Position numbers and translations under genes: made by a program
The notes under the pieces: generated by a model
The model's database searches: none
Seen by the model: the letters and a program-made list of their open reading frames with translations, nothing else
Told to the model about the DNA's origin: nothing
Shown here: piece after piece, positions 11,980 through 24,343 of the stretch
Layout of the letters: each line of letters begins with the position of its first letter
Position numbering within the stretch: position 1 is the stretch's first letter
Assembly (NCBI GenBank): GCA_002049455.2
Contig: KV918816.1
Location: 247,088-311,087, forward strand
Direction of reading: 5' to 3'
DNA from: Porphyra umbilicalis
Taxonomy: Eukaryota > Rhodophyta > Bangiophyceae > Bangiales > Bangiaceae
Length of the DNA: 64,000 bases

Positions 11980-13104
11980 AGACGCGCTGCAACGCGCTTT
12001 CTCTTGTAGTGACAAGTGTGCACGAGCGGCCCTTGCCGGGCCGCCTGCGCCGGCCCACGCCGGGCCGTCTTTCTCGTCACTGCGCTGCTCTTCTTTGGCT
12101 TGAGCCGTCTAGGGGAGGGGAGCAAACGGGCACAGGGCAGGAGAGGTACGAGGGGAGGGCCGTCTGCTGTATGAGAGGGCCGTCGGCCGTATGTATTCTT
12201 GATGCTATCGTCTCTTCGTAGTCTGTTTGGTGTTGTATCTCTGCGGCTATGGCGGACAGTCTGCTGTGTTGTAAATCGTTTTTCTTTGTCAGCCGGCCGA
12301 GTACTGGCGCCAAGAGACTTGAACAGGGGGCTCGAGGATAGCAGGAAGTATGATATGGCGGGAGGCGGTGGCGGGCGCGGCTGTGGAATGACCGTAGACC
12401 CCCTGATGGGTCTGCCGCAGTCTCCCAGTGACAAGCACGACGGCAGCTTCGCCGTCGAGGGCACGCTGCGCAGACCTTCACGGGGCCGAAACCACCGAGC
12501 CTCTTCACGGGGGCGGCTTCGCCGTCGCGGGGAAACGTTGTCTCCAGTGCGACTCGGCCGAGTCAATCGAAGGCCACGAAAGCACTGCCGCGCGGCCGTT
12601 TTTGCCGCGGTTTGCAATCAACAAATCAGGTGATAGGATACAATTTCGGTAGATCAGAAAAAATATCACAAATCTCGGCTGGCGTGTGATGCGGTTGCAA
12701 CACGCGTCGCAATCCAAAAATAGTCGGATCAAGTGGGGTGGTGTGCCTCCACGACCGGACCACAGGCGGTGGCCGAATACGGGTTTTGGTGGACTGACTC
12801 GATCTGAGACCCAGTGGCCCCAAATACGTTGTGGGCGGGACAGCGGCGTTGAGCCCTTGCTGACGCAGGGCACCCAGTGTGAGCCAAACGGTCCGCTTGC
12901 GTGAACGGAAGGGAGCATAAAGAGCCAGGCAAAGATGCTCGGAGATCCACTCAAGGCTGTGCACGTGCATGAATGTTTACATTGCTGATGTCCGAGGTTC
13001 TAGCGTCGGGATACGTGGGCAGCCGCCCCTGCCTCGTTTCTCACCTGCACGTAGCGTAGCAAGGACCATGACCCACGCATGTGCTCGTTGGAGAGGGCTC
13101 AATA
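11980..13104. other. no supported gene
   Basis: Only short open frames without domains. Upstream of the 103-bp tandem repeat, DNA near 12600-12760 is locally AT-richer. Confidence 0.35.
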
Positions 13105-13310
13105 CCAGACAGCTGACCACACAAACCCATCTCTTTTTGCCTGCCGACGCCGGTGGCCGCGCAGCCAGGTTGTTTACTTTCTGGAGAAGAATGGCCGTAG
13201 AGTATAGCCAGACAGCTGACCACACAAAACCCGCTCTGTCTGCTTCGCTGACGTGGGGGGCCGCGTGGGCCGGGTGTGTTTTGACTGGAGAAGAATGGCC
13301 GCAGAGTACG
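13105..13310. repeat. two-copy tandem repeat, about 103-bp unit
   Basis: Two direct copies start at 13105 and 13208 with CCAGACAGCTGACCACACAA, and each ends with GGAGAAGAATGGCCGNAGAGTA. They sit right beside the truncated PIF transposase at 13357-13914, so they may be transposon-end or target-site sequence duplicated with it. Confidence 0.75.
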
Positions 13311-13356
13311 GTCCTTTGGGGGCCCATAGACTTGTTTTCACGCTGCGTGAATCGAT

Positions 13357-13914
13357 GTGGAACAGACACGCGAGAATGTGCTCCAGCTCCACGTCCGTCG
13401 GGCGACAAAGGTTCGTCGACTCCCACTTGTCGATGATGAACTCCGTGAGGCGGTGGGTGGCGTCGTCAATGGTGGAGCGGGAGAGGCGGCAGTACTCATC
13501 CGCGCGATCGAACGACTCGCCGTACCCCAGCACTCGCAAGGCAGCCGCCACCTTCTGGATCGCATGAGCCTGCGGGCGGCCGGTAGCGTTGATACTACGC
13601 CTCCAGAACGGCTGGTCGTAGATGGCACGGAACAAGCGGTTGAAGACTGGACGCGGCATCCGGAAACGGTCATCAAACTCGTCCTCGCCGTACACAGGCG
13701 GCCGCCCGTCTACACCGAAAGAGTCACGCAGAATGGCAAACGCACCCAGGTCAAAATCACGCTGCCGATTAGGTCGGCGCCCGCGTCGAGAGCCCCCCGC
13801 ACGTTTGGGCACATGACCCGCACATACGGCTAGCCGTGCACGGCGCGCTCCAAAGCAAGCCCGTGCGCCCAGAACCGCCGCAAGCTCCAGCTCGTCCTCA
13901 CCCGCCTCGTCCAT
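13357..13914 (-). pseudogene. PIF/Harbinger transposase, 5' fragment
   Basis: The ATG at 13914 opens a protein that matches the N-terminal half of PIF/Harbinger DDE transposases of the plant type. Visible are a GRRPNRQRDF stretch, ILRDSFGVDGRPPVY, FRMPRPVFNRLF, a helical DNA-binding segment with QKVAAALRVLGYG and RLSRSTIDDATHRL, and CRPTDVELEHIL. The match stops there, just before the first catalytic Asp block, and the frame runs on into the tandem repeat sequence. The whole catalytic core is therefore missing. The related + strand copy at 45916-46840 retains part of that core. The fragment cannot be active by itself. Confidence 0.8.
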
Positions 13915-13949
13915 GGCCTGTCGGCCACACGTTGGCCGAGAAAATGCTA

Positions 13950-14250
13950 CTGCGACAAAGATGGCTGTCACGACGGTGGCGCACGACGGTGGCGCACGAC
14001 GGTGGGCACGACGTCGGTCGGTGGGTGGCAGTGGGCGGCGGTGGGCGGCGGTGGGCGGCGGTGGGCGGCGGTGCGCGGCGGTGCGCGTCGAGCTACCGCA
14101 AAGAAGATAGGCGTGACGACGGTGGCGCACGACGGTGGCGCATGACGGTGGCGCACGACGGTGGGCACGACGTCGGTCGGTGGGCGGCAATGGGCGGCGG
14201 CGGGCGGGGGCGGGGGGCGGTGGGCGGCGGCGGTGCGCGTCATGCGTACG
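13950..14250. repeat. minisatellite, GACGGTGGCGCAC and GGGCGGCGGT units
   Basis: Short tandem units of about 10-13 bp repeat with small variations, in two blocks separated by a unique segment near 14090-14120. It lies upstream of the PIF fragment and creates long but meaningless Arg/Pro open frames on both strands. Confidence 0.8.
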
Positions 14251-14349
14251 CGCCCGGCACACGGCATATAAAAAACAGTCGCCAGACGCTGCTGCTGCCG
14301 CCCCCCCCCCCCAAATCAGGCATGCTGGTGGGGGTGTAGGCACCACCAC

Positions 14350-15283
14350 CGGTCCCAGGCACCCGATGGCTGGTCCGCCAACAGTGCGGGGCCCGGCATC
14401 GCACGCCTACATGACGCGTGGCGCGGCGCGGTTCCACAAATAATCCGTGCGTGGACACAACCCAGTGTGCTGAGCACAACCGGTCCCCAGAGGGCCGTGA
14501 CGCAGTCATATCAGGTCCACTCCGAAGGTGCGCGGCCCACAGCGCATGCGACCTGTTTTGTGCGTCCACGTCTCTCTTTTGGCCTCGCGAGACGCGGTGT
14601 CAAGCAACGTACGCTTTCAATGTGACCCACCGAGACAAAGGCCGTTGAAGACACTCGGCAGGGGTCGAGGAAGCCGCCACATGGCAGCACAAAGCGACCT
14701 GTTCGAGATTCGTGCCCCACGCGAAATGATAGATGACCTGGGCTTGGTCATACTGCGCGTGACCGGTCATTCAGTCACCTCTCGCTGGCCCCCGCGCCGG
14801 ATCAAATCACGCTGTGCGATCAAACGACGCCACACGTGGCTACGATCGCGGTCATCATTGAGCGTCGTTTGGCTTCGTTTGGCTTCGTTCCGGCCATGAC
14901 AGCACTCAGATTCATGTCAAACTTCTCGACACAGTCGCGAACGGGCGCTCGGGATCGTCGGGAAAGTGGGGCGCATACTAGACGTGTACTAAGACGCGTA
15001 CTAGGCTAAATTTCATGTACTGCAGGCCCGATTGCCTTACTGGCATCAATTTGGAGCGGCGGCCGTGGGGGGGGGGCCGAACGCACGTCATCTGGGGGGG
15101 GGGGGGGTCCAGAACGTGGGCTACAAGTCCCACGTGCTGGCCCCGTGGGGTGTACCAGGTAAATCGGGCCAGATTCGTGGCCTTGTAGCCCCTGCTGAAG
15201 CAGGCTACAAGTGACGCGCACACAAGGAAATCTGGTGTGTCTTCGTCGTTTCGCCGCGTGCCAGGGCCAGTCAGGACGGTTTG
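14350..15283. other. no supported gene
   Basis: Short open frames only. A G-rich tract lies near 15066-15110, followed by a short inverted motif GGCTACAAG/CTTGTAGCC near 15118-15190. Confidence 0.35.
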
Positions 15284-15445
15284 TCACACATCAATCTGTG
15301 TCGGGCGTCCCTTGACTGCCAGAAGCCACCAGCGTTCAGCACGTAGATGCAAAAGCTCAGGGGGTCACACATCAATCTGTGTGGGGCGCCCCTGGCCAAC
15401 CAGAAGCCACCAGCGTTCAGCACGTAGACGCAGAAGCTCTGGAGG
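15284..15445. repeat. two-copy tandem repeat, 81-bp unit
   Basis: Direct copies at 15284-15364 and 15365-15445 both begin TCACACATCAATCTGTGT and both contain AGAAGCCACCAGCGTTCAGC. Divergence is low, so the duplication is fairly recent. Confidence 0.85.
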
Positions 15446-15529
15446 TCATACCTCACTTTCTTTGCTGATGGTGGGTGGCTTGGCGATGGGCTGACTGTTC
15501 GTGGGCGTGCTACGTAGAAGTGGGCGGGT

Positions 15530-16330
15530 GTCTGTCAGGAGGTGGGCTGGTGGCAGCGCGCGGACGGCGCGCAGGGGGTGGCCAGACGGTGGCAAGGCGG
15601 TGGCCTGCTGGCGGGCAGGCGGTTGGTTGGCGGTGGGCTGGCGGTAGGAAAGTGGGCGGCGGGCGGTGGGGCCGTGGGAAGTAGGCTGTGCTCTGGTCGC
15701 AGGTAGGCATTGGGTCGTCGGCGGGGAAGGGGCGGCGGGTTCGTGGCGGCAAGGCGGTGGATCGTCAGTGCGCAAGTGGCGCCGGGCTGGCGGCGGCAAC
15801 GCGGGGCCTCCGCGGACGGCAAGCGGGAGCAGGCTGGCGGCGCCAAGGCGGTGGATCGCGGTGCACACGTGGCGGCAGGCTGGCGGCGGCAAGGCGGGGC
15901 GTCCGCGGCATGCAAGAGGGGACGGGCTGGCGGCGGCAAGGCGGCGGATCGGCGGCGCGCAAGGGGCGGCGGGCTGGCGGCGGGCAGGCGAGGGGTCGGC
16001 GGCGGGCTAGTGGTGGCGGGCTGGCGGCGGGCAGGCGGTGGATCAGCGGGAGGGAACTTGCGGGGGGCCGACGGCGGGCAAGTTGTGGCGGGCTGGCGGC
16101 GGCGAGACAGGGTGTCGGTGGCGAGTAGTCGGTGTTCTGGTGGCGGTTACGTCGGGGGCGGGCGGCTGGTTGGTGGCGGGCGAGTGGGAAGCAAGCGAGT
16201 GCGGGGCAAGAGGAGGGCAAGTGGCGTCCAAGTGACGGGCAAGTGCCAGGTAGATGGCGGGCTGGCGGCAAGCAGGAGGCGACCAAGTGACGGGCGGGCG
16301 GACCGGTGATAGGAGCCTGTGGGTGGGGTG
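15530..16330. repeat. degenerate G-rich minisatellite
   Basis: About 800 bp of imperfect units built on GGCGGGCTGGCGGCGGCAAGGC. Open frames across it on both strands are Arg/Gly/Ala or Pro/Ala repeats and are not credible genes. Confidence 0.8.
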
Positions 16331-18123
16331 GTCGGGGGCTGGGGGGGGAGGCGTGGGGGGGGGGAGGTAGGGACGGTTGGGGGGGCGGCAGCGTCGGAGT
16401 CGTGGGGGGCAGCCCCTGGAAGCCCCCGGAAGCGCAATATACACCATCACTTTCCCAGCAACGTAATTGATCCAGGCAGCGTCACGTAGGACACGCTCGT
16501 CGCTCAGAAACAACCGCAATCTGGCTGTCACAGAGGTCTACGTTTCATGTCTGGGACGCAGTTCTTGTCTATACTGCGAGAGTGCAGTGGTGCGCCGCGG
16601 TCTAAAACGCGAATATCGTTTCTATACTATATTGGGAGTTTTGCAGTGTGGAGGGGGGTCGAATATGGCCTAGTACATGCCATTTCAGCCTGTACTGGAG
16701 GCGTTCGGAGGCAATTTGAAAATTGTGGGTACCGGCGCCAGTACAGCAAATCAGCATATGCCCCACTTTGCAGACGATCCGCATATCGGCCTTCTATGTG
16801 GAGAACGCGCCGGCATTCGCGAACGCTTCCGTACCCCCCGCCTGTTATCCGGTCGGACTTATCCCAATCTTCTAAATCGTTTCTGGTGCCTTTGAGGACA
16901 GATCCGGCTCGCTGACGTTGTCGGTGATCACTCAGGCTGCGTTTTCCCACATAGAGCGCCACGTGGAGCCACGTGGGACACGTGGGCCCATGTTTTGTGA
17001 ATGCGGAACGTTGTTGGTACCGCTCTCAGTCTTCCATCTCGTGACGGGGCCATGTGGTTAGCAAAGTGTACGACACGTCTTGCGTTCTGGCTAAGCTCCA
17101 ACAGTCACGGGGTGGCATGTGCTGCTGGTAGGAGAAGCCAATAGATTCCCCACTATTCACGCCCCAACAACTGGCTCATTGGGAGGACCACGGAGTCGGA
17201 CGACAGGGCGGGCCCCAACCTCGGGTTCGAGCGTGCCCCACTTGTGAGATCTGTGTAGCCATGGATCCTGTAGGTCGTCCAACAAGAATGGCTCCCAGCA
17301 TGGCCCCTCCTGCAGCGTTGCCGTGAGCTTGACGGACACACGCGCAATCACCTTTCGCCTTGGCAGTCACAGTTGCTTCCACCATCGTTCTCCCTCTTTC
17401 CTTGGCCGGGAGAGGACGCGTCCTTTGCGGTGGGCGCCCCCGCCACGACTGATGACGAGCCGAGTTGCAAAAATAAACGAGCTCCACAACGTGGACGGAA
17501 CAACGTCACCGTTCAGAGAGGCTGCATGGCGACATCCGTCGCTGGGCGAACCAATCATCTTCAGCGAGATGCCCCCTTCTTGGAAAGTATACGTGGGCCA
17601 AAGCTCGTCGCACACTCTCCGTGCCTCGAGCGCGCAATCCATGGAATCGGGGCGGCACGAACCGCCTATCGATACTTGCGAGGTGGGCGTCTGGTCTGCT
17701 GTGCCTCCCAGCAGGCGCCCAACGAGCCGTGGAAACTCTGTCGCTCTGGGTGGGAGGACCACCTCGGTGTGTGGCGCCGGCGACGACGTGTGTCCGGTGG
17801 GTGTCGCCCATAAATTTTGGGAAATGGTGAAAGATGAAAATATTCAGCATTTGTACGCACGATTGGCACATCCTGGCTCTGACCGTGCATTTCATTCAAA
17901 AATGGCACATGGCGGCAAAGGTCGTTTCTTGCCCCCGACGGAGCGGCTCCCCATTGCGCTCATGCTCCCCGTCCTCCTCGCTCCCGGCTCTCCCCACCAT
18001 GTGCCCCACGGCCCTGGTCTCGGGGCGCAATTGGGCCGCTGCCACTCGCAGCAACCGTACGCGAGTCAGAGTCCGAGTCGGCAGCCGGGCGGGCACCGCG
18101 GCGGCCGGCGGTGGCGGGTGCGG
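16331..18123. other. no supported gene; includes an AT-richer island
   Basis: The stretch 16440-17000 is distinctly AT-richer than its surroundings and holds only short open frames. From 17150 to 17900 the composition is intermediate. Nothing with a recognisable domain was found. It may contain an old insertion. Confidence 0.35.
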
Positions 18124-20465
18124 TCAGCCTCCCCAGCTGCAGCCGCCAACGGCGCCGGTGGGGCCAGCCGCGCCCGACCCCCGCTGCGCGCCGTCACGCT
18201 GCGCGCTTGCGACTCGTGCCGCGCACCCCCCCCCCCCCCTGTGCTCTCCACGCCAGCCCGTTCCGGTCCGCCTCAACCCCTCCCATTCCCCGTCCGAGCA
18301 ACGCCCCAGCCACGGTGCCGCCCCCTCGGTCGGCACCCCGCCCCCGTCGGCGGCCGGCACGCGGCTGCGCGTCGGCGGGGGCGCGCCCGTGACGCGCAGG
18401 CGCCCCCCATGGGCAAAGACGCGAGCGACCCAAACAAAAAAAGACGGCTGCTCCGCCAGGCCACCCTGACCGGCAGTTGGCCGCTCACGGGCAGCGCCGA
18501 CGGCGGCGGCGGCGGCGGCACCGCGTTGCCCCCCACAGCCCGCCGCCGCCGCCGCCGCCGCCGCCGCCCCCGCCCCGGGCGGCCGCCGCGGCGCACGCCC
18601 CGTCACCATCCCCCCCCAGCGTTTGCCCCTCCCCCTCCCCCAGCACAGTTTGTCAGACGGCAGCGGCGCCCCCCCCCCCCCCTCCCCCCCCTGGCATCCT
18701 ACTCCCGTTGTCCCCCAATCCGCACCCCCCCCCCCCCCCCCCCCCCCGCCCCCCCCCCCCTGCGCCGCCGCCCGCGCCGCCGCCCGCGCCGCCAGCCGCG
18801 CCGCCTCCCGCCGCAGCCGCGCCGCCTCATTGCACCGCGCCGCCGCCGCGCGGTTCCGCAGCTGCTGCGCCCACCGGCGGGACGCGCGCTCCATCGCGTC
18901 CGCCGCCCCGTGCGGCGTGCGCGCCTGCCGCCCGCCCGCCCGCGGCCGCCCCGCCCGCCCGCCGGCGTCGGCGGCCCCCCCCGGGGCGGCGGCGGCGCCG
19001 CCTCGGCCCGCGGCGCGAGGCGGTACGGCAGCAGCGGCGGGAGCGGCGGCAGCGGCGGCGGCAGCGGCAGCGGCGGTGGCGCCTCCCCGTCGGGGGGGGG
19101 TGCGCCGCCGCCGCCGCCGACGTGCCGTCGGGGGCCACGCCGGCGCGCCCCGCCGCCGACGCTGCCGCCGACACGGTCGCCGTCCACGCGGGCGACGCGA
19201 CGCCCGACGCGAGGAGCACCGCTTGGACGAGGGCGACTTCGAGGCGCGCGCCCGCCGCGGCGGGCTGCCGGCACAGGCGGAGGGGCACCCGGTGGGGGGC
19301 GGCGGCGGCGGCGGTGGTGGTGGCACCGGCGGGGGAGGGCGGCACGAGGCGCAGGCGCGGGCGGCGCCCCCGCGCGAGCGGCGGCGGCCCCGCCGCATCG
19401 TCGGCGGCGGGGTGGGCGGGCGGCCCGCCGTGGCCGCGGCGGACCACAACGGCGCCGAGGAGCGCGCGGACGGCCGCGTCAAAGCCCCCAAAATCCACGG
19501 GGCTCGTCGGCCACGCCGGCGGGTCGGCGGCGGAGGCGGCGGCGGCGGCGGCGGCGCCGCCGCCGCCGCCGCCCGCGGCGGCGGCGGGCGCCCAGCCAGA
19601 GGGGGGGAGCACCTCGGCCCGTTGGCGGACGGTGAGGTGCCCGCCGCACACGCCCGCCGCGCCCGGGCCGCCGAGGCGCATCATGACGGGGGCGGGGTGG
19701 GGGGCGGCGCCGCCAGTACCGTCACGGGCACCGGCGCGCCCCGCCACGGCGTAGGCGGTGACGCCGCCGCCGAGCGGGTCGGGGCCGACGGCGACGAGCG
19801 TGCGCGTCGCCTCGTTGAGGACAAAGCGGGCAAAGCGGGCGGCGCCCGCGGAGGCCGACAGGGGCGTTTCCCCCGACAAGACAAAAACGCCGAGCGTGAC
19901 GCCATTGACGGACGCGTAGGGGACAAGCTGGGGGGCCACACGCGACGCAGGGGTCAGAGTCACCCAGGGACACAACGCGCCCGACGCCTCGAGTCAGCAT
20001 CCGTGTTGCCCAGCGTTGCGCGGTTCGCATCCCGACTCGCCCCCATCACTCCGAGTCCCCACTGCGGCCATTGAGCGGCGGCGCGTCCCTCCCATTCCCG
20101 CCACCCTCTGTGCACCGGCCCCCTCTCACCAACCCCGCCCTCTCCCTACGCACGATCATATGGACGTGCTTGACGCACGAGCCGTCCCGCCCCGCTATGG
20201 CCGCCGTGACACCGACCGCCTGCGCCAGGCCCTCCCGGCTCAAGCCTGCCGGCAGGCAGTGCATTCCCTCTGGCTGTCGCGTCGCGGCGCCGCCGCCATG
20301 GTCCGCCGGCGCGACGGGCGTCGGCCCCACTTCGGGCAGCAGCCACCGGCGGGAGAGGCAATCCTCTCGAAGCGCGACGGCAATGGGGTGGTCGGGAAAG
20401 GCCGACAGGGGCACCTCCCGCTTCGGTGGGGTGGGGAAGTCAGGGAAAGGGACGTCGGGAGCCAT
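18124..20465 (-). CDS. bZIP-like family protein, paralogue 3
   Basis: This is the inverted, most GC-rich copy of the family at 4939 and 8294. Exon 1 runs from the ATG at 20465 to 20154 (104 codons: MAPDVPFPDF, LSRRWLLPE, LPAGLSREGLAQAVGVTAA, VKHVHMI) and is followed by a GTGCGT donor. An in-frame ATG at 20615 would extend it. Exon 2 starts at 19927 after CCCCAG with LVPYASVNGVTLG. The intron is phase 0 and at the same position as in the other copies. The frame holds through FARFVLNEATRTLVAVG, SPVDFGGFDAAVRALLG and GARLEVALVQAVL to about 19110. The basic region RRWAQQLRNRAAAARCNEA (about 18800-18910) is in another frame, with a run of nine G at 19092-19100 near the switch. Sequence downstream of the basic region to 18124 is Gly/Ala low complexity and may not be coding. 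Function is unknown. Confidence 0.68.
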
Positions 20466-20615
20466 ACGAGCAAGTGCGGTGCGCGTGGAAGGGGTGACGT
20501 TGCCAAAATCGCCAACGCACGGCCGAGACAACGGCTCATGTGCCTCACCAAGCTGTGAACAACGCGCCCCATGCGCTCCTGTACAGTGTTGCTGCTCTGA
20601 TGCCATCAAAGCCAT

Positions 20616-22550
20616 AGCGGCACGTGATTCACAAAGAACTGTGTGGATGGAGGGCTTGGCTCATGCACTGGGCCGCTCGTCAGCGCGCAGGGTTCTGCCA
20701 GAGGGAGTGGTTGCGTTGCCACGTCAGGGCGTGAGGACGCTATCCCCGGATACAGTCCCGCAAGGGGGAATGCTGCAGCTCGCGCACCTGTCATATAGGC
20801 GGACGTTGATGACCAGTGGATGGCACAAGGTGAAGTTGGCCCTCGACAGTAGACCGCTCTTACTGGCGTCAGCAGTCACCCCTCCCGCACCGGGTGCAGT
20901 TAGCGGCCCGTACGCACGCACGATCTGCTGTCGCCGCGTATGCTCTGTTTGAGCCGCGAGGACCGTCGGGGCAGCCCCCGCCGTCTGCCGCAGGAGTTTT
21001 CAACGACACCTTTACAACCAGCGATGGAATCGATGCGAGTCCACCCAAGTCCGCCACGCGTCTGTTCAGCAAACACCATGCATTATTGAAAACATACCCG
21101 CTGCCCGCTACAGACGCTGTCCGTCAGCCCCTCTGCCGCTGTGGCCACCCCCCCCCAGGCGCCGCGAGCAGCTACGCCGGGCGCCACTACGGTTTGGCCC
21201 TACCGGTGCCGACGCGCGCCCTCCCCAGCCCCGTCCGTGCCTCCCCGCCCCGCCACCATCGCCACCGCGCCCGGCCGCGCACCGCGCTCCGACGCCCGCG
21301 GGGCACGGGCAGCCACGACGCGGCGCGCGTGGCGCCCCGCCGCGCGGCGGTCGACCGCCCCCGCGGCCGCCGCGCGTCCGCTGCCGCATGGGGCGTCCGC
21401 GCCGCCGCCGCAGTCGGACGGCGTCGCCCCCCCACCGCGCGGCCGGCGCGGTGGCGCGGTGGCCGCCGTCGCTGCGCCCGCGGCGCCTCGAATCAATCGG
21501 TTGGCAAACGGGGAGGGGGGGGGTGGCGGGGGGAAGCGCCACGCGCCACGCGACGCGTGCCCCGTGCCTCCTTCCGGTGGTGGGGTGCGGCCGGCAGCGC
21601 GGCGCGCGGCCGCCGCCTCGGACCGCCCGCGGGCCGTGGCGGCGCGCAGCAGACAGGGGGGGTAGACCTTATCCGCACAGTGCCCGCTGGCGGCCCCACG
21701 CGGGGCGGCGGCTCGTGGCGGCGTGCCGCTCAAGGCGGCGCGGCGGCGACCACATGGCCCCCCCCCACCCCCGCGCCGCCCGCGGGCAGGGTAAGCACCC
21801 GCGTCTGCGGCCCTGACGCAGGGCGACGCGAACCCCGACCCGCTGGTGGCGCCGTGGCCGCTCCCCACCACCGCCACGGGTGTGTGCGGGCGCTGCGGTA
21901 TCGCCCGCCGTCGCTACCCCCTGGGTGTGCGTGTCAAAAGACGCGACGGGGAGAGCGCGGCAGACTCTGCCACGGCGCGCTGGGTCTGTCGACCGCGGCG
22001 ATGCCGGGAGGGGGCACCGCCGCTCTGGTCTTTGTCCGCGCGTGGGGTGCGCGGACCGCCCGTCGCGAGGCGGCGCGCCACCGTGCGCTCACAGCCCGTC
22101 TGCAGCTGCCCGCGACAAGCGGGAAGAGGCCGGCACGGCTCGGCCGCGCCGAATGCGCGGCGGTGTGTGCGGGGGGCGGCGCCGTCGAGCGGGTCGGGGG
22201 CGCCGCCGGGGTTGGGGCGCAGCCACCGCCGCCCCGTCGGCGTGGCGGCCGTGGCGGGCCCGGCCGGCACGAGCGTCGGTCCGGCAGGCAAGCCAGGCGG
22301 CAACAATGCCAAACAGCACAAGGCGCCCCGCACGGTCGAGGCAGTGGCGTAGCCGGTATCTGGAAAGGTCGTTTGCTTGGCTCCACTCCCGGGCACGCGC
22401 CACAAAAAGAAAAACACCTCAACACGAACGTGGCGTTGACCGCCAACCCCCCCCTCCCCGCCCCCTAAAAGACTCCAATCCCCCCCCCCCCCCTCCCCCT
22501 CGCTCCTCCGCCCCCCTCACCCCCCACCACCGTCGACGCAACGGCCGGCG
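20616..22550. other. no supported gene; very GC-rich
   Basis: Long overlapping open frames occur on both strands. One - strand frame (22417-21914) starts with a hydrophobic signal-like segment (ALCCLALLPPGLPAGPTLV), but its remainder is Arg/Pro-rich with no domain. Composition bias makes these frames unreliable, and I assign no gene. Confidence 0.3.
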
Positions 22551-24343
22551 TCACCTCCCCCGTCGGCCGCCCCCCCCCGCCACAAACGCCGCCACCGCAT
22601 CGTGCCACGCCCCCCGCCCGTGCGCCTCGTCCTCCCACATCCACTCGTGCAAGGCGCCCGCCGTCGCCTCGACGGCCACCACCCGCCCGCCCCCACCCGC
22701 CGCACCCCCGCCGAGCGCCGCCACGAGCGCGCGGGAGCCCCCCACGTCGCACAGCGGGTCGGCGGGGGAGGCCAAGACGAGCACCCCCACCCCCGGCGCG
22801 GACGCCAAGCAGCCCCCCCCCCCGCCGCCGCCGCTGCGGCGATCGCCGCCGTGTACCCGCCGCCCGCCGACGCCATATCCGCCGCCAACCCGACGCACGT
22901 GCGCGTGTGGGCGAGGCCGTCGGCGCGGATGCGGTCGACTTCGTCGGCCGCGTGCGTGAGCGCGGCGGGGTCAATCCCCGACGGGACGGGGACGGAGGCG
23001 AGGCCGACGGCGGCGGCGGGGCGCGCGAGCGGGAGCGCAAGTTTGAGGAGGCCAGGCGCGCGGACGCGGAGGGCGGCAGAGGAGAAGATGAGGCCAACCA
23101 CCTCAATGGCCCCGCCGTCGTCGCCGCCGCCGCCGCCGCCGTCGGCGGCCGCCGCCGCTGCGTCGTCTCCCCCAGCGGCGGCGGCGGCGGCGGCCGCCGC
23201 CGCCTCCACGCGCCCCGCCGTCAGCGCAGCGGCGACGACCGCTGCTGGCCCTTTGGCAAGCGCCGCGAGCGTCAGCCCCCCCAAGCTGTGCCCCAGCAGC
23301 ACGACGCGGACCCCCCCGGTTGGGGGCAGGAGCCCCCCCACGGTCGGCAACACCGACGCCACCCAATCCCCCGCCAGCGCCGCCGAGCCGCCCGGCACAA
23401 TCCCCCGCCGCCCCGGCGAGCGCCCGTGCCCGACCGCGTCGTGCGCGTAGACGGCGAGGAGCGCCGGCACGCGGCCGAGCAGCGCCGCCGCAATGCGCTC
23501 GTACCGCCCCCCGTGCTCCCCGAGGCCGTGGTGGATGAGGACGACCACGGGGGGGACGCCGGGGGGGGGGACCCCATCCCCAACCGACGGCCGCCTCCAC
23601 GCGGTGACGTGCAGCCGGTGCCCGTCGCCCGTGGGGGGGGTCGCGTGCGTCGTGGTCGTGACGGGGGGGGGGGTGGCCGCGGCGACGGGCTCGGAGCGGG
23701 GTAGGAGGGGGGGAGGGACATGGTCGTGGGGGGAGGGGGGGGGGGCGCCCGCCAGCGGCGCAGCGACGGGCGGCTGGCCGCCGCGACGGGCGGGGGGGGG
23801 CGGCGTCGGGTCCGCGCGGCGCCGCGACGGGGCGCGGTGAGAGGCGGGGGCGGCGGTGGGGGAGCAGCGGCGGAGGCGGGGGGGAAAAGGCGGGGGGGGG
23901 GCGCGCCGGCCGCGGGTGCATGGCCACCCGCGGGCGCGCGGGGGGGGGGCGACGGCGGCACGGGCGGGCGGGCGGGCGTCGCAACGGCGGCACGGGCGGG
24001 CGGGCGGGCGGGCGGGCGGGGGTGGCGACGGCGGCACGGGCGGGCGGGGGCGGAGGCGCGGCTGGCCCGCGCGGGTGTGGCGGTCGGGATCAGGCCGGGA
24101 ATTGACAGTGTCGGCCGCCTGACACACCGTGCCGCCGACGCGTGCTGCCCGCGCGCGCGGGTGCTGCCGCCGCGGCCACCGCGCCCGACCGAACTCGGCA
24201 ACCCGGAGCCTGGTGAGCTTGGAAACTGGGAATCCTATTGGCTGATCGAATTTGGTGAGTCCCTGGCCATGAAACTGGCCGTCCGGTGTTGCAGGATCCA
24301 ATTTTGAACGTGACCGTGTCTGTGCCAAGCCCTTGTGGTCCAT
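22551..24343 (-). CDS. monoglyceride-lipase-like alpha/beta hydrolase
   Basis: Matches the serine hydrolase family of monoacylglycerol lipases and lysophospholipases, which cleave acylglycerol esters. Seen in order: the HHGLGEHGGRYERIA oxyanion-loop block (about residue 271 from the ATG at 24343), AHDAVGHGRSPGRRG, and the nucleophile elbow GHSLGG (Ser about 23286). After a change of frame come VLVLASPADPLCD (acid residue) and ALHEWMWEDE (His), ending near 22551. The frame change is beside a run of 11 C (22813-22823), so an assembly indel is likely. A Gly/Asp/Ala-rich low-complexity insert lies in the lid region. Only residues after about 235 are supported; the Pro/Arg-rich N-terminus could be a targeting peptide or non-coding, and the real start is uncertain. 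Convincing triad order, length and motifs support the family; the exact substrate is inferred. Confidence 0.8.

Noticed and set aside
16627-16962. - strand frame containing RITGGGYGSVRECRR, resembling a kinase glycine loop
   Set aside because: No catalytic HRD or DFG motif and only 111 codons; the likeness is probably chance.
20894-22468. 524-codon + strand open frame
   Set aside because: Composition-driven Arg/Pro/Ala sequence with no motif and with equally long frames on the other strand.
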